48,769 bases of DNA, from contig BFEA01000243.1 in the NCBI GenBank assembly GCA_003427395.1, positions 84,346-133,114 on the forward strand. The letters run 5' to 3'. This DNA is from Chara braunii (Eukaryota > Streptophyta > Charophyceae > Charales > Characeae). Positions 18,496 to 29,389 of this stretch are shown one piece after another. The notes under the pieces are model-generated. The model searched no databases, had not been told where the DNA came from, and worked only from the letters and a program-made list of their open reading frames with translations. Both the position numbers and the translations under genes were made by a program. The first letter of the stretch is position 1, and each line of letters begins with the position of its first letter.

Positions 18496-18831
18496 ATGCC
18501 GATCGATGTCTACACTCCTGATGATGGAGAGAGCTTCTATTTTGAGGTCTATCTAGACGAACAGCAAGCGACTGTCATCGGGGCTGTGAGAGGATGCGAT
18601 ACTAGGCTAGGTAGGCATGACGAGATTGGCATGGTAGAGCACTACCTTGAACTTATGCGAGCGGCCGCTTTTAGAGCAATTACGGGTCAGACTAAAATTA
18701 GGCATCTACTGGATTGCAAGAGTTCGGATGGCAGGAGAGTGATGCTACATGCGAGAGGTGAGACCATCCTATGTACACAGCGTGCTGCAGACAGTCCGGC
18801 TAGAGGCGCTAGAGGCAGCCCAAGGCAATGA
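18496..18831 (+). CDS. Module B, unknown protein upstream of gag
   Basis: ATG 18496 (three bases after the A2 stop, same frame) to TGA 18829-18831, 111 codons without a stop. It contains PDDGESFYFEVYLD, ATVIGAVRGCD, EIGMVEHYLELM, AAAFRAITG and a basic C end. No family is recognised. A weak parallel with the LTR frame LB is noted: GD/GE-x-F then EV, a hydrophobic strand ending IGA, then a helix with EE/EH-YL. It is the only one of the four pre-gag modules still open throughout. Confidence 0.5.
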   Translation: MPIDVYTPDDGESFYFEVYLDEQQATVIGAVRGCDTRLGRHDEIGMVEHYLELMRAAAFRAITGQTKIRHLLDCKSSDGRRVMLHARGETILCTQRAADSPARGARGSPRQ

Positions 18832-18984
18832 TACTGGAGTGTGAAAACTCTATGTTAATTGTGATTGTGATCATTAGTAAAGGACAATTAAATAGACTGA
18901 CTGAGGCTAACAACCCCTTCGAGATAGTGAGACATGACGGATCGAAGATAAAGAAGGATCATGGGGCTCGCTAGGGACTAGGCA

Positions 18985-19409
18985 ATGTCTGGTTACTGCC
19001 CGACAATTGCGGCGGCATTGGACGCCCTAGTTCCTTTTACCAGTGGATGAACTTTTCCCTACAAGATAGAGCGCTGTGTATCCCTGGAAGAAAAGCATGC
19101 ACCTGGGAAGGCGTATATCCTTGTAGTGAAGTTCCTTGACACTTGTGAATACGATATCCGACCCTATGTTCCCTCATTGAGAGAGAGAGAGGGACAAATC
19201 GCGAGTCTTTTCGAAGCTGGATTAGTAATATAATTGATCAAGAAGAGAAAGAGTTAGAAAGAAAAGGGGCAAGAGTAAATAGTGACTTAACACCGATTGT
19301 GTTTCATAGGTTTCCTGAGCCCCATCTGCCAGAAAGTTTTACTGACGGCAAGAATTGGGAACCGATTTTAAACGCAATCATAATAGAGAGAAGGTTCAAG
19401 AAGAAGTAG
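18985..19409 (+). pseudogene. Module A3, unknown protein upstream of gag
   Basis: ATG 18985; TGA at 19048-19050 stands where A1 and A2 have Gly, a frameshift near 19230 follows, and it ends at TAG 19407-19409. Matching phrases: PFTSG, TFPYKIERC, AYILVVKFLDTCEYDIRPYV, then VFHRFPEP, LPESFTDGKNWEPILNA. It is the closest copy to gag, ending about 85 bp before the gag ATG. Third member of the A family, more damaged than A1. Confidence 0.6.
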
Positions 19410-19494
19410 GAGCGTAACCAGTGAACTAGACACGATAGTCAAAGGACCGAACGCACGGCAAAGCCGTGCTAGCTCCTCTGCTGGGGATGGAAAA

Positions 19495-20571
19495 GTGACC
19501 ACTACCGTAGTTCTTCGAGAAATGTTGAACCGAATAGAGGCCATGAAGACCGGGATGGACACTATGAATGTCCGTCTAGCCGTGGTTCTTCGAGAGATGT
19601 TGAACCGAATAGAGGCCATGAAGACCGGGATGGACACCATGAATGTCCGTCTAGACCTTCGGAGGGCGAAGGTACCTCCAGAGAACATACCCTGCTTTGA
19701 TGGATCCAAGTTTAGGGAATTCCTGGAAGACTATGATGTCTTCGGTATGAGTCATGGTTGGTCGGATAAACAGAAGTTGAAAGCTCTGTTAGCCTATGTT
19801 GAACCAAAGATGAGGGTGTCGGTAACAAAAACGACACAAGGGCTGACAACATGGACGGATGTAAGGCAGAAGATGCTGGAAGAATACGCCAAGTATGACG
19901 TCCCAACAATCATGCAAAATTTGTTGGATGTACGACGTTCCAAGTATGCTACCCTTGACCAATTTCTAGAGGATTTTGAGATGGTTGCGCGGAGAGTGCC
20001 CTTCCTAGACGAGGCACAGAAATGTCATGTCCTACTGACTAACTTCGCAGAGGATGAAAGAAAGAGTGTGGTAAGCCGCACTGCCCATTATCCTCTAAAG
20101 TGGGATGCAGTATTTGAGATGATCCGTGAGCTGCCTTCTGTGGCCAACAGAAAATGGTCTTTGGAACAGATGAAAGCAATCACTAGTGCAAGATAGGGAA
20201 ATATTGAGGCAACCACGGGAGAAAACTTTAAGGCCGATGAGATCCTTGGTCTTCTCGTTAAGCTTGGTAGCTTCGAAAAGTTAACCCTTCCTGCCCCAAC
20301 AACTCAAGCACTTGTTGGAGCCGAAGAAGGTAAAAAAGAAAGAAAAAAAGAGAAGCAAAAGAAAGAGAGTGAGAGTGAGAGCGAGAGTAGTGATGAGGAA
20401 GACGCTAGGCGAAGGAAAAAAGAGAGGCAAAAAAAGAAGCGTGATCGGGATTGGAAGAAAGATAATAAGAGCCGAGATTGGCAGAGGAGAGATGGTCCAT
20501 TCCGATGTTACTGTTGTGACGAGGAAGGCCATACTCTAACCCGGTGCCCCGACGTTAGAGAAAAAACTTGA
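19495..20571 (+). pseudogene. gag: gag polyprotein with CCHC zinc knuckle
   Basis: This is the structural protein of the virus-like particle. From 19495 the frame reads 233 codons to TAG 20194-20196 and continues in the same frame to TGA 20569-20571. Residues 6-55 are a perfect-register duplication of a 25-residue coiled-coil unit (LREMLNRIEAMKTGMDTMNV). The capsid-like core follows (FDGSKFREFLEDYD, GWSDKQKLKALLAYV, TWTDVRQKMLEEYAKYD, YATLDQFLEDFEMVARRVPF), as in plant retrotransposon gag. A charged KERKK/SESES/RRKKE linker leads to CYCCDEEGHTLTRC at 20506-20547, a C-x2-C-x4-H-x4-C knuckle that binds RNA. The real start could be upstream of 19495. Confidence 0.85.
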
Positions 20572-21622
20572 AGAAGGGATTGCCAAGAAAAACGTCAATG
20601 GGCACATTTGTGATGCCAATTGGAACAAGGTAGACTTCCGAGTCAAAGTAGGGATGCAAGCGGTAATCCTAGAAAAGGTCAATGCCAACAAGGATAAAAA
20701 GAAGAAGGCTAGGGTTAATGATGTCACCTTTGACGGTATGCTACCTCCGGAGATAGTGGCTCGAGACGACAATCCAGGAAGCCAAAACGTGAATGTATCC
20801 CATATCAGCCATAGACAGGTTGAGGAGAAAAAGCGGGAGAAGGCTCAAAGAGAGCTAGACCAGTTGATTGATGAGACCAAGGACCTAGTGAAGGAAGGGA
20901 AAGGAAAGAAAGTTGCAGGGAAAAAAAGAAAGGTGGTCTTGAGATCTGAGGCCGAGGAGGGTGTCTCGATAAATGAAGTAGTAAAGAAACTACTGGAAGA
21001 AACCGAGATCACCCTATCCTGGAAGGAGGCGATAGCCTTGGTGCCAAAGTTTAGAGAAAAACTTAAAAAGATGGTTGAGAGGCAGAAGGTAGAAATCAAT
21101 AACCTAAGACTGTTCCCTTACCATGTGGAAAGAGCCCTGCCTGGTACTAAGATGAGGTTTGGTAACATGTTGTGTGGGTAATTGAATAACTCCGTAAACG
21201 ACGTGAAGGTTAGAGCCCTAGTGGACTCTGGGGCCGAGATGGTGCTTATGTCCTCGGCCACGATGAGATCATGCGGGCTTGGAATAGATAGGAAAGTCAA
21301 TCACCAACTCTCCAATATAGCCGGATTTCTGCCATTGGAAGGATTCATTGATGATTTGCCTATTCGAATTGGAACTTTACGGACCGAGATCCTCTGTTTT
21401 GTAGTCCCCAACTTGGATCATGACTGCATTCTCGGAGCCCCTTTCCTACATAGAGTGGAGGCTTGTGCGTTCTTTGGTCATGATGGGGCGGCTTGGCTTT
21501 CGCTCCAGGATCCTAGCAATAGTCAAGAACAAACTTTTGTGATAAGTGACAGACATCATCCTCATCATCAGCGACATGTTAATTCTCTTAAGCATGGAGA
21601 ATCTGACAAGTTGATAGAGTAA
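20567..21622 (+). pseudogene. pol: pol N part with aspartic protease
   Basis: The frame is +1 relative to gag and overlaps its end. 20567-21178 encodes a Lys/Glu-rich region with coiled-coil potential. After a TAA at 21179-21181 the same frame gives the protease: VRALVDSGAEMVLMSS (catalytic Asp at about 21224) and, about 75 residues on, DHDCILGAPFLHR, the conserved ILG of retropepsins. It processes gag-pol after assembly. The His-rich tail and the stop near 21620 mark the end of clear homology. Apart from the one stop, the protease core looks complete. Confidence 0.8.
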
Positions 21623-22200
21623 GTACGAGCAAAGCTGAAGGAAAGTGGAATAGTAGACGGTAAGACAACGATTAGAGTAAATGATATCGGTAAGATGCTC
21701 AAGCTCCTTAATAAAGAGAAGGAGTTGAGCGATAAGTGAGAGATGGAAGGATTCAAGGAAGCTGTGAAAGCAACAAAAGTTGACACGATGCAGCTTACCT
21801 TCTCTGCAACTGGGCCTTTTTAGGAAAATAGTCACCGCGTCCAAGAGGAAGTATAAGCGCAAGGGCGTTAAGAAGAATCCGGTGGCAGTCTTGATAGAAA
21901 AGGACTATAATGAAGCATTAGAGAAGGAAAGGAAGATAATTAAATGGTTAAGAGAGGCTGCATTAAAAGGGGGAAGGATTACCCCAGAGAGGTTCAAGAT
22001 AATGAAGGTAGGAGTCGATGACTTCCTCCTGCCAGCTGAGAGGGATTTCATATATTGAATTATGTAAGAAGTACATTGATGCCTTTTCCTTTAATGATGA
22101 GGAGAGGAACGACTGGACGTTGACATGATCAAAATGGTCAAGATCTGGACCGTTCCTCACACACCTTGGAATGATAGACCCACGAAATATGCTTAAAAGC
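21623..22200 (+). pseudogene. pol: pol linker and RT N-terminal part
   Basis: Several stops and at least two frame changes occur here. Readable pieces are KRKYKRKGVKKNPVAVLIEK, PAERDFI, ELCKKYIDAFSFNDEERNDW and KIWTVPHTPWNDRPTKYA, the stretch that precedes the fingers domain in gypsy RTs with a GYDQ motif. It ends at the left border of the 366-bp insertion at 22201. Confidence 0.65.
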
Positions 22201-22566
22201 TAGGTTGTTGGATCGGACGTCCGGGACCCCCCTAACCGTCTGGGATGTCCGACCTGACGTCTGGTCGGACGTCCGATCGGACAGGGGTTGTCCGACCTAG
22301 CGCAAAAAAAAAAAAAAAAAAAAAAAAAAACGTTCTCAGAAAACTCTGAAAAACATATATGTTATGTAACATAACAATACAAGCAACTTTTGCCTTGGAG
22401 TCATGTTCAAATTCGCAGTGAATCATGAGTTAAAAATTGAAAAGCGAAAAAACAATATTTTTTTTTTTACCAATTTTTTTTTTTTTTTCCCCGGACGACG
22501 GGGGTACCGGACGTATGGGGGAGACGTCCGGAGGAGACGACCGGCCCCCGGACCATTAGTAACCTA
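22201..22566. mobile_element. 366-bp TIR insertion inside the RT gene
   Basis: The left end TAGGTTGTTGG and the right end CCATTAGTAACCTA (reverse complement TAGGTTACTAATGG) share TAGGTT plus flanking matches. Several GGACGTCC-type palindromes lie subterminally at both sides. The middle is AT-rich with long A and T runs. It separates RT phrases that are continuous in relatives. A TAGG start and subterminal repeats suggest a hAT-like non-autonomous element, but no clear 8-bp duplication is visible. Confidence 0.6.
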
Positions 22567-23380
22567 AAACGAAGAAAAGGAGGTAATGAAATACATAAAC
22601 CAGAAGATCGCCTCCAACGTTGCAGAAGCAGCGGATAGTGCCTATGCCAATCACTGGTTTTGTTTTTGGAAGCCAGAAGGAGGTCTGCGCTGGATACAAA
22701 ATTTGCAAAAATTGAATTCGATAACTGTTCGCGATGCGGGAAGTTTACCGAACGCTGATCTACTGGCCGAGTCTTTCGCAAGAAGGAGCATTTACTCCCT
22801 AGTAGACTCGTACTCTGGCTATGACCAGTTCCCCATAGATCCTACTAGTCGACCTGTGACCGGCATGCACACGCCTAGAGGCCTCATACAAATGTGTGTG
22901 GTGCCTCAAGGGTGGACGAATGGGGTTGCGGTTGTTCAATGACATATGTTGAAGGTCATGGAGGACATATGCCCGGAGGTTACGTTCCCGTACATCGATG
23001 ACAATCCTGTTAAAGGACCGAAGGAAAAAGATGAGACCTTAATGGACGGACGAGTTAGACGGTTTGTGTGAGAACATGCGCAGGGAGTAGCGAAAGTACT
23101 AGAAAGGCTGTTTAAGTACAATCTAACATCTATCGGACCGAAATCACTACTGTTCCAAAGGGAGGTAACGATCTTGGGTTTCAGGTGCTTCTTGGAAGGG
23201 AGAAGCCCCGATCCTAAGATTGTGGATAAAATCCTGAATTGGCCTATGCCTCTAAGGGCGGTTGGGAAAGTGAGGAGCTTCCTAGGGGTTTGCAGCTTCT
23301 GGCGGATCGTCATTCCCGGATTTGCCAGGATAGTCGAGCCTCTTAGAGAAATGGTGCGACAAAAAACTAGCTTAGGGTAG
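22567..23380 (+). pseudogene. pol: Reverse transcriptase, Ty3/gypsy type
   Basis: The frame continues that of the protease and of RH-integrase. Conserved blocks: NHWFCFWKPEGGLRWIQNLQ, VRDAGSLPNADLLAE, YSLVDSYSGYDQFPID (first catalytic Asp), GMHTPRGLIQMCVVPQGWTN, PYIDDNPVKGP (YIDD box; second and third Asp), then the connection with LGFRC-type ILGFRCFLEG, WPMPLRAVGKVRSFLGVCSFW and FARIVEPLREM. It copies genomic RNA into DNA using the tRNA-Asp primer. In-frame stops: TGA 22940, TGA 23069, TAG 23378. All catalytic Asp codons are present, but the gene is interrupted. Confidence 0.9.
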
Positions 23381-24325
23381 TCTGACCAAAGAGAAAAGGT
23401 TGCGCGGATACGTCAAGATAAGTTAAGAGATGGCGGGGTCGTATTGGGAGTACCCTACTTCGACGATGAAAGAGAGAGGCCTTTCATCATTGAAGCCGAC
23501 GGCGGCCCGATAGCATTAGTAGGAGTGCTCGTGCCGCGAGATGAGAATGGTAAAGAAAGGCCACTCAGATTTGAGAGTCGCACCCTTAATTCGGTTCAGA
23601 GAGACTATATCCAGTTTAGGAAGGAGCTTCTAGCAATACTATACTATCTCAGGGTGTTCAGACACTACATTATCGGACGAAGATTCATCTTAAGAACGGA
23701 TTCCACGACAGTAATTCGGGCTGTTAAGAGACATCAACAAGTAGATACTACGGTCAGTAGGTGGATAACTCATATATGGATGTATAATTTTATATTAGGA
23801 AAGGTACCTACTGATAAGAATCGAGCTGATGGGTTAAGCCGCGTGGAATGGGGATCGATAGATGATGAATCTCTTGAGGAGGCGCCCTTCGTTGACGAAT
23901 TCCTTATGGGGGACGATAATGAAGGGCTACCTCCTGCTCCCAATTGTTATACGGCATCAGCCATGGCCACCAGTAGGGAAGACTGCTGGGGTGAAAAGGA
24001 AGATCCCTACCTCCACTACCTTTTGATTCAAGAGGATGAGGAAGAAGGGTGGTATTGGATGGTAGAACAGGCCGCTGTTGCAGCTCATGAGCTGATTGAG
24101 AGTTCAAGAATGGCTGAGCGTCGATTGATTGAGATAGAGGATGAGTCAGAAGATTTAGAGCAAAGTAAGGATGATGGGGAAAGGTTTAGAAAGGAAGAAT
24201 ACGATTGAGAGTATAAGAGGATCGGTATGGGTATGAGCAATAATCACTTGAACGAGTTCTACCATGAGAGAACAAAGAGGACCTTTAGGCTACGTAGGGG
24301 TTACCTCTTTGTAGATGCTAAGAAA
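23381..24325 (+). pseudogene. pol: RNase H domain and spacer
   Basis: Same frame as RT and integrase. RNase H blocks: FIIEADGGPIALVGVLVPRD, LRFESRTLNSVQRDYIQFRK with ELLAILYYLRVFRHYIIGRR, FILRTDSTTVIRAV and DKNRADGLSRV. It degrades the RNA strand of the hybrid. An acidic spacer of about 110 residues (SIDDESLEEAPF, QEDEEEGWYW, ESEDLEQSKDD) follows before integrase. One TGA lies at 24206-24208. Confidence 0.88.
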
Positions 24326-25495
24326 TGACTACCGCCACTGAGAGTGGTGTGTGGTAGGGAAAGGCAACTAGAAGTGATCGCCGCGCTGCATGAAGGTCTA
24401 GCAGGGGGTCATAGGGGGGCTGATGCTACATACTATAAAGTATCCCGACTATATTACTGGGATGGTCTGAGGGATATGGTTATGAGATATTGTAAGTCAT
24501 GTGAAGCCTGTCAGAAAAGATCATCTATGAGACTAATTGAACCCTTATACCCCACTGTTCTTGTTGAGCCTGGTAGTACTATTCACCTTGATCTAATTAC
24601 TATGCCACCTGGTAAGCATGAAATGAAATATATACTAAATATGAGAAATAATATGTCCAGTTATGTTGAAGCGAAAACCATTCGTAAGAAAAGAACAAAA
24701 ATTGTGGCAGATTGGATCGAGGAAATCTACCTAAGGTACCCCTTCATACGTGAGTTTGTGGCTGATCAGGGATCGAAATTCAAGAACGAGATAGTCAGAA
24801 AACTCATGTTCAGACTTGGAGTCAGGGTCAGATTTGTGACACCATATCATCCTCATGCTAATGCACCAGTGGAAAGAGGTCACAAGACTCTAAAGGATGC
24901 TATATCAAAATGGTGTCGAGGTGATTCCAGAAGCTCGCCATCCTTCTTGAGAGCGGCTGTCTATGCTGACAATGTGGCTGTCAAACGGACTACAGGTTAT
25001 GCACCTGCTACACTCTGGTACGACCGGTATGCTACTTCTCCCATTGAGAACCTAGTTGGGACCTGGACTCATGAGGCACAGAGAGAGTCATACTCCATAG
25101 AGGAGTTGTTGAGACTGAGGATCAAGCAGATCAAGGAAGTCGATGAGGCCATAATGGAGGCCACAAAGAGGTTGTCAGACAACAGGTTATCTGACCAGAC
25201 GCGATGGAACGGCAAGAGGTACATCAGGAAGGAACGACTTCAGGTCGGGGATATTGTACTACTGCATGATACATCTTTCGAGACGCAGCGGACCAAGAGA
25301 TTGGAGGTCAGGTGGATGAGACCTTTCAGGATCATCAGAGAGGTTGAAGGCAAGGCCTATGAGTTAGCAGAGATGGATGGAACGAAATCCTATGGTATAG
25401 TATCCAGCTCCCGGCTCCGAAAATTCATACTCAGAGATGCAGATTTGATTCCGAGTTCGGGCAAATTGATGGGGCGAGACCTGAGAGCCGTCTAG
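24326..25495 (+). pseudogene. pol: Integrase, Ty3/gypsy DDE type
   Basis: TGA 24326-24328 separates it from RNase H; from 24344 the frame is open for 383 codons. Counting from 24344, H16, H23, C53 and C56 form the HHCC zinc domain. D83 (IHLDLITMP), D141 (FVADQGSKF) and E177 (NAPVERGHKTL) are the DDE triad with the expected 35 residues between D141 and E177. The C part has LQVGDIVLLHD and VRWMRPFRIIREVEGKAYEL, like the GPY/F-type tail; no chromodomain is seen. It inserts the cDNA into the genome. This is the best-preserved domain of the element. Confidence 0.93.
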
Positions 25496-25504
25496 CATCA
25501 GCCT

Positions 25505-26075
25505 GGGCATGCTGGGTCGTGGCCAGTGTGCCCTCAGCATTGGTTGGGACGTGGTCAGTGTGCCGCCAACCGCGGGATCATTATATGCTGGGATATGGCC
25601 AGTATGTCGCCAACTACAGACGATGATGTTATGCTGGGACGTGGAAGGTGTTGCCGCCAGCTACAAAGGATGATTATATGGTGGGACTTGGACAGTGTTG
25701 CCGCCAGCTACAGATTATATGCTGGGACGTGGACAGTGTTGCCGCCAGCTACAAATGATGATGATATGCTGGGACGTGACCAATGTGCCGCCAGCTACTG
25801 ATGATGACGATATGCTGGGACGTGGACAGTGTTGCCGCCAGCTACAGATGATGATTATATGCTGGACGTGGACAGTGTGCCGCCAGCTACTGATGATGAT
25901 TATATGCTGGGACGTGGACAATGCTGCCGCCAGCTACAGATGATGATGATATGCTGGGACGTGGACAGTGTGCCGCCAGCTATTGATGATGTTTATGTGT
26001 GGCCAGTGAGCCGCCAGCTATGGATGGTGATTATACGCTGGGACGTGGCCCGTATGCCGCCAGCTGCAGCCGACA
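25505..26075 (+). repeat. 3' minisatellite, about 47-bp units
   Basis: Around 13 copies of a unit with TGCTGGGACGTGGACAGTGT, then GCCGCCAGCTACAGATGATG and ATTATA, directly after the integrase stop. Unit lengths vary by a few bases (about 36-47). Frames through it merely translate the repeat. Tandem repeats in the 3' untranslated region are known in Ogre-type elements. Confidence 0.92.
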
Positions 26076-28973
26076 GTCGGCTTGCTATGATTATGGTATG
26101 ATTTCGGATGCCGGAGCTCGATACGAGCAGCCTATGATGGCTCGGCTCAATGGTGGACTCATGTGTCTACCGGGCCCAAATTGGCCCCAGTTTTGTATGA
26201 ATGTAAGTTAAAATTTTAAATTTCAGTTCATTGCATTGTATCTGGCTTGTCACTTGTCAGTCCTGGGATATGCCTTGGGGATTGGGAGACAGTTCTTGGA
26301 AGTTCAGTTCTTGCCTCTTATTGTATTTTATTGGTCTGCATGGCATTGTGGAATGGATGGTTGTGGGATAATGTGAAAATATGTTTTCTTCCTCTCATAA
26401 GTCAGCGCTCAATTGATGGGGCAACCTCCTAGTACGATAGCGTAAGGAGGATTGCCTAGCATCATCTGACACAAGTTGATTGGTTATTCCTGAAAAAGGG
26501 TGGTGCTTAACCTAGTGAAGTGTTCCAGTGGCAAGGGACTCAACATCATCGGATGAGGTTCCTCTCCAGATGGGCCTTCGCGGTTAGACACTGTCGACCT
26601 CTGAAGGGATAGGTAGTCAGTTATGTGTCATAGTCGATGGAGTGATCTGTCCGATCTTGTGGTCGGGGCGAAGATCACTCAGTAGCGGTTTGGAGCTTGC
26701 TGCATTCTTCTTGATGGAAGGAGTGTTCCCATTGCAGCCGTCGGGTTCTCGCAACAGTTCACCGGCGAGAATCTAACCACAGTGGTGTCCCCTGCGGTGT
26801 CAGCATTTATGTCCTTCATGAAGAGGCAGAGAGTTTCAACTGCACCTCTTGAGCAAGAGATGATTCCCTGAAGCAGGTTCTCACAGGTCCAGAGGCTAGC
26901 TGGGTCGACGGAGCGTCCGAGCCATAGCAGTTGATAGCCTCGAACTCTCGGGTGGTTAGTCGTTTCCGGGTCGTTGCGTGGCGACCTGGTCCGCCTGCTG
27001 GAAAGGAAGGAGGCATCATGAGCCTCTCCCAGTCTAAATCCGACAATTGGCTGATCAAGGTGGTCGACTCCTACTATCACTATGATCGGGATGTCTCTAA
27101 GGAGCCGTGTCTCCAGGGGCATTCCCTTGGCATCGGGCCAAGCCGGGTATATACTGCCCAGCTGGCAACAAGGCCATTATGGCCTCCTAACCCACTGTTG
27201 CAAAGCTTAATTGTGGACTCGCTTTGACTCACCAGCCGGGTCTGGTCGGGTGTTGGCTGGCTCCCCGCACAGTTGCAAAAAGCCGGACGTTAGTGAAGAA
27301 GTCAAACGCGTAGACAGATGCTCTGATGTCGACTAATGAGCTTCTGATCCATGGGTCTGAACTCATCGGAGTGAGGGCTTCATGAAGGGGTGTGCGGCTC
27401 CCCGTGAGCTGTTCTGAGCAAGGGCTGGGAGGGTGGTCGGACCGCTATGACTGGGAATCAGGACTGACTTTGCTCTGCTTACCGGGTTGGGTCAGCGGAG
27501 GAGCCCACCAGGGCGAGCAGGGGCACGCTTGGAAGGCCGAAAGGTAAGACTCTGAGAGTGAGTGAGGAAGGGGTGTTGGCAAGGGTCTTTAGGGGAGACC
27601 CTTTTCTCGTATTTTTTTTTTGGCATGACATGATCTCTGTTTTGCGGGTACCCTATAGCTAGATGAAGACAACGGGGTTTTGTATGACCCGACAGTAAGT
27701 GGCATAGAGCCAGCAGACAAAGAGAAAGGGGTTTGGTATGTTTACCCCTTATGAGGCGGCCTTTGGTCAAGATGAGCCAGATGATCCTGAGTTCGATGAT
27801 TAGTCCCAGATCCACCCGTGGCTGGACTGTAACTGAGATAATGATAAGGATTATGTTGTGCTGATCTGATGAGGTTGAGATGAGCAGGCCAGGACTGAGA
27901 CTTGGACTGCTAGGCCAAACCTAACGATAGGGTTTGGTCTAAGATTGGGCCTGATTGTGATGATGCACGAGGTCAAACCTAATGAGGGGATTGACCTAAG
28001 ATTGGGACTGATTTAGAAGTGCAAAAAAACGGGATTGGTAGTATGATTGGGCTGCATGAGCGGTCATGATAATTGCGTGCGGTGACTGCACCACGCAAGC
28101 TTGATAAGACTAATCCTTCTTAAATTTTGATGGTGGCTTGGACCAGAGGTCCATGCCTTATTGAGTAAGCACTCGAGCCCTAACGGGCGAGCACTTTGAT
28201 GATTCAGATATGATTTATATGATGCCTCTGTATATCAGATAACATACGAGGCCGCACAACTCAAGCTGGCAGATGAAAAACAACGCAAGCATGACGCACA
28301 AGCGATGGCCGGACGGCGCAGCCTGGTGGACGACGGGCGGTTCTGGTGCACGTGACAACGGCGGTGGCGCAGGGCGAGGCGGCTGTGGCAGGACGGTGAG
28401 TTGGCGAGGGTGAGGTTGAGCAGAGGAAGAAGGATGGTATGGCGAGGGGTATGATCGAGGGGGCGGTTCGAAACGTGGAGGCGGACTGACTTAGCGCTGC
28501 TCGTATTTATATGTATAGTACATCATTGACCTCGGCGACGGCGTGCGCTCTCGCCGGTCCTCTGGGCGATGGCGCAAGCGCATTCCTTCCCATCTCCCCT
28601 CCTCCTCCTCTTCGGATCTCTCCCCCTCGTACGTCCGATCAATTGGTCGATCTGGCGCCTTCCCCTGTCGGTCTCCTCTCCCACGTCCAGCGCCCGAGCC
28701 TCGCGTCTTTGGCGCCATGGCAAAGGCTGATTAGCTGCGCGACGGTACGCACTAGCGCGGCAAGAGCGCAAGCAAGTCGAGAGCGATGATAGCACAGGCG
28801 CGGCGAGTATTCGAGCAAGCAGAGATCAGCGGTGGCAGCAGCAACAACAAAAAACACGATAAACGCCTCATTTGAGCGGATTTGAGGGTGAATGACAGAA
28901 GTAATGTATAATATATATCCCCTTATAGTAGAGGGATCCGGGCGAGGATGCCAGGAATGGGGTTTGGTATGGT
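26076..28973 (+). other. 3' untranslated internal region of the element
   Basis: 2.9 kb without a supported gene. A tiny frame near 27740-27802 reads MFTPYEAAFGQDEPDDP and then stops; TPYEAAFG recalls integrase-type phrases but is too short to call. Repeated AGGTTTGGTCTAAGATTGGG/ACCTAATGAG phrases occur at 27905-28015. From 28280 to 28860 it is GC-rich with Arg-rich frames on both strands. A clean polypurine tract is not present just before 28974; the nearest is GAGGGATCC...GGAATGGGG. Confidence 0.55.
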
Positions 28974-29389
28974 TGTCGAAGAGCGGCGCGCCGCGTTAAC
29001 GTATAGTTGACTCGTCGCGGCCAGCCTCCGCACCATGGGGCTGCTTGTGGTCACGATCAACAGAATCTTGACACGCTGGTTTGGCCCTTGGGTCGGGTCA
29101 GCAGACAAGACGACGCGACGGTCAAGCCCCATGAAGATCGAATCACGGTTTTTGGGCTGAACCGCCGCGTCTGCAAGGGCCAGATTAGTAGGGCCCCGTC
29201 CAAACGGTACTGAAAACGGACCAGGGGTTAGTGAGAAAAATAGAATTGACCACTTGGGACCGGACTTACCGCGTCGAGGAGAGTACGGCCCGAAATGGTC
29301 AAGGGGGAATACGGGATTGGGACCCTTATTAACGATAAGACGGGTGTTTTGTTTTCGAGAGCAAGGTCGACCCTTAGTATTCCAAAGTC

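Noticed and set aside
25526-26101. Open frames through the 47-bp minisatellite
   Set aside because: The periodic peptides (LPPATDDDYMLGRGQCCRQL type) follow directly from the DNA repeat and change frame with unit length.
28491-28857. Arg-rich frames on both strands near the 3' LTR
   Set aside because: GC-rich composition keeps several frames open at once; no motif or family.
28935-28973. Polypurine tract before the 3' LTR
   Set aside because: The stretch is G-rich but interrupted by several pyrimidines; no clean tract next to 28974.
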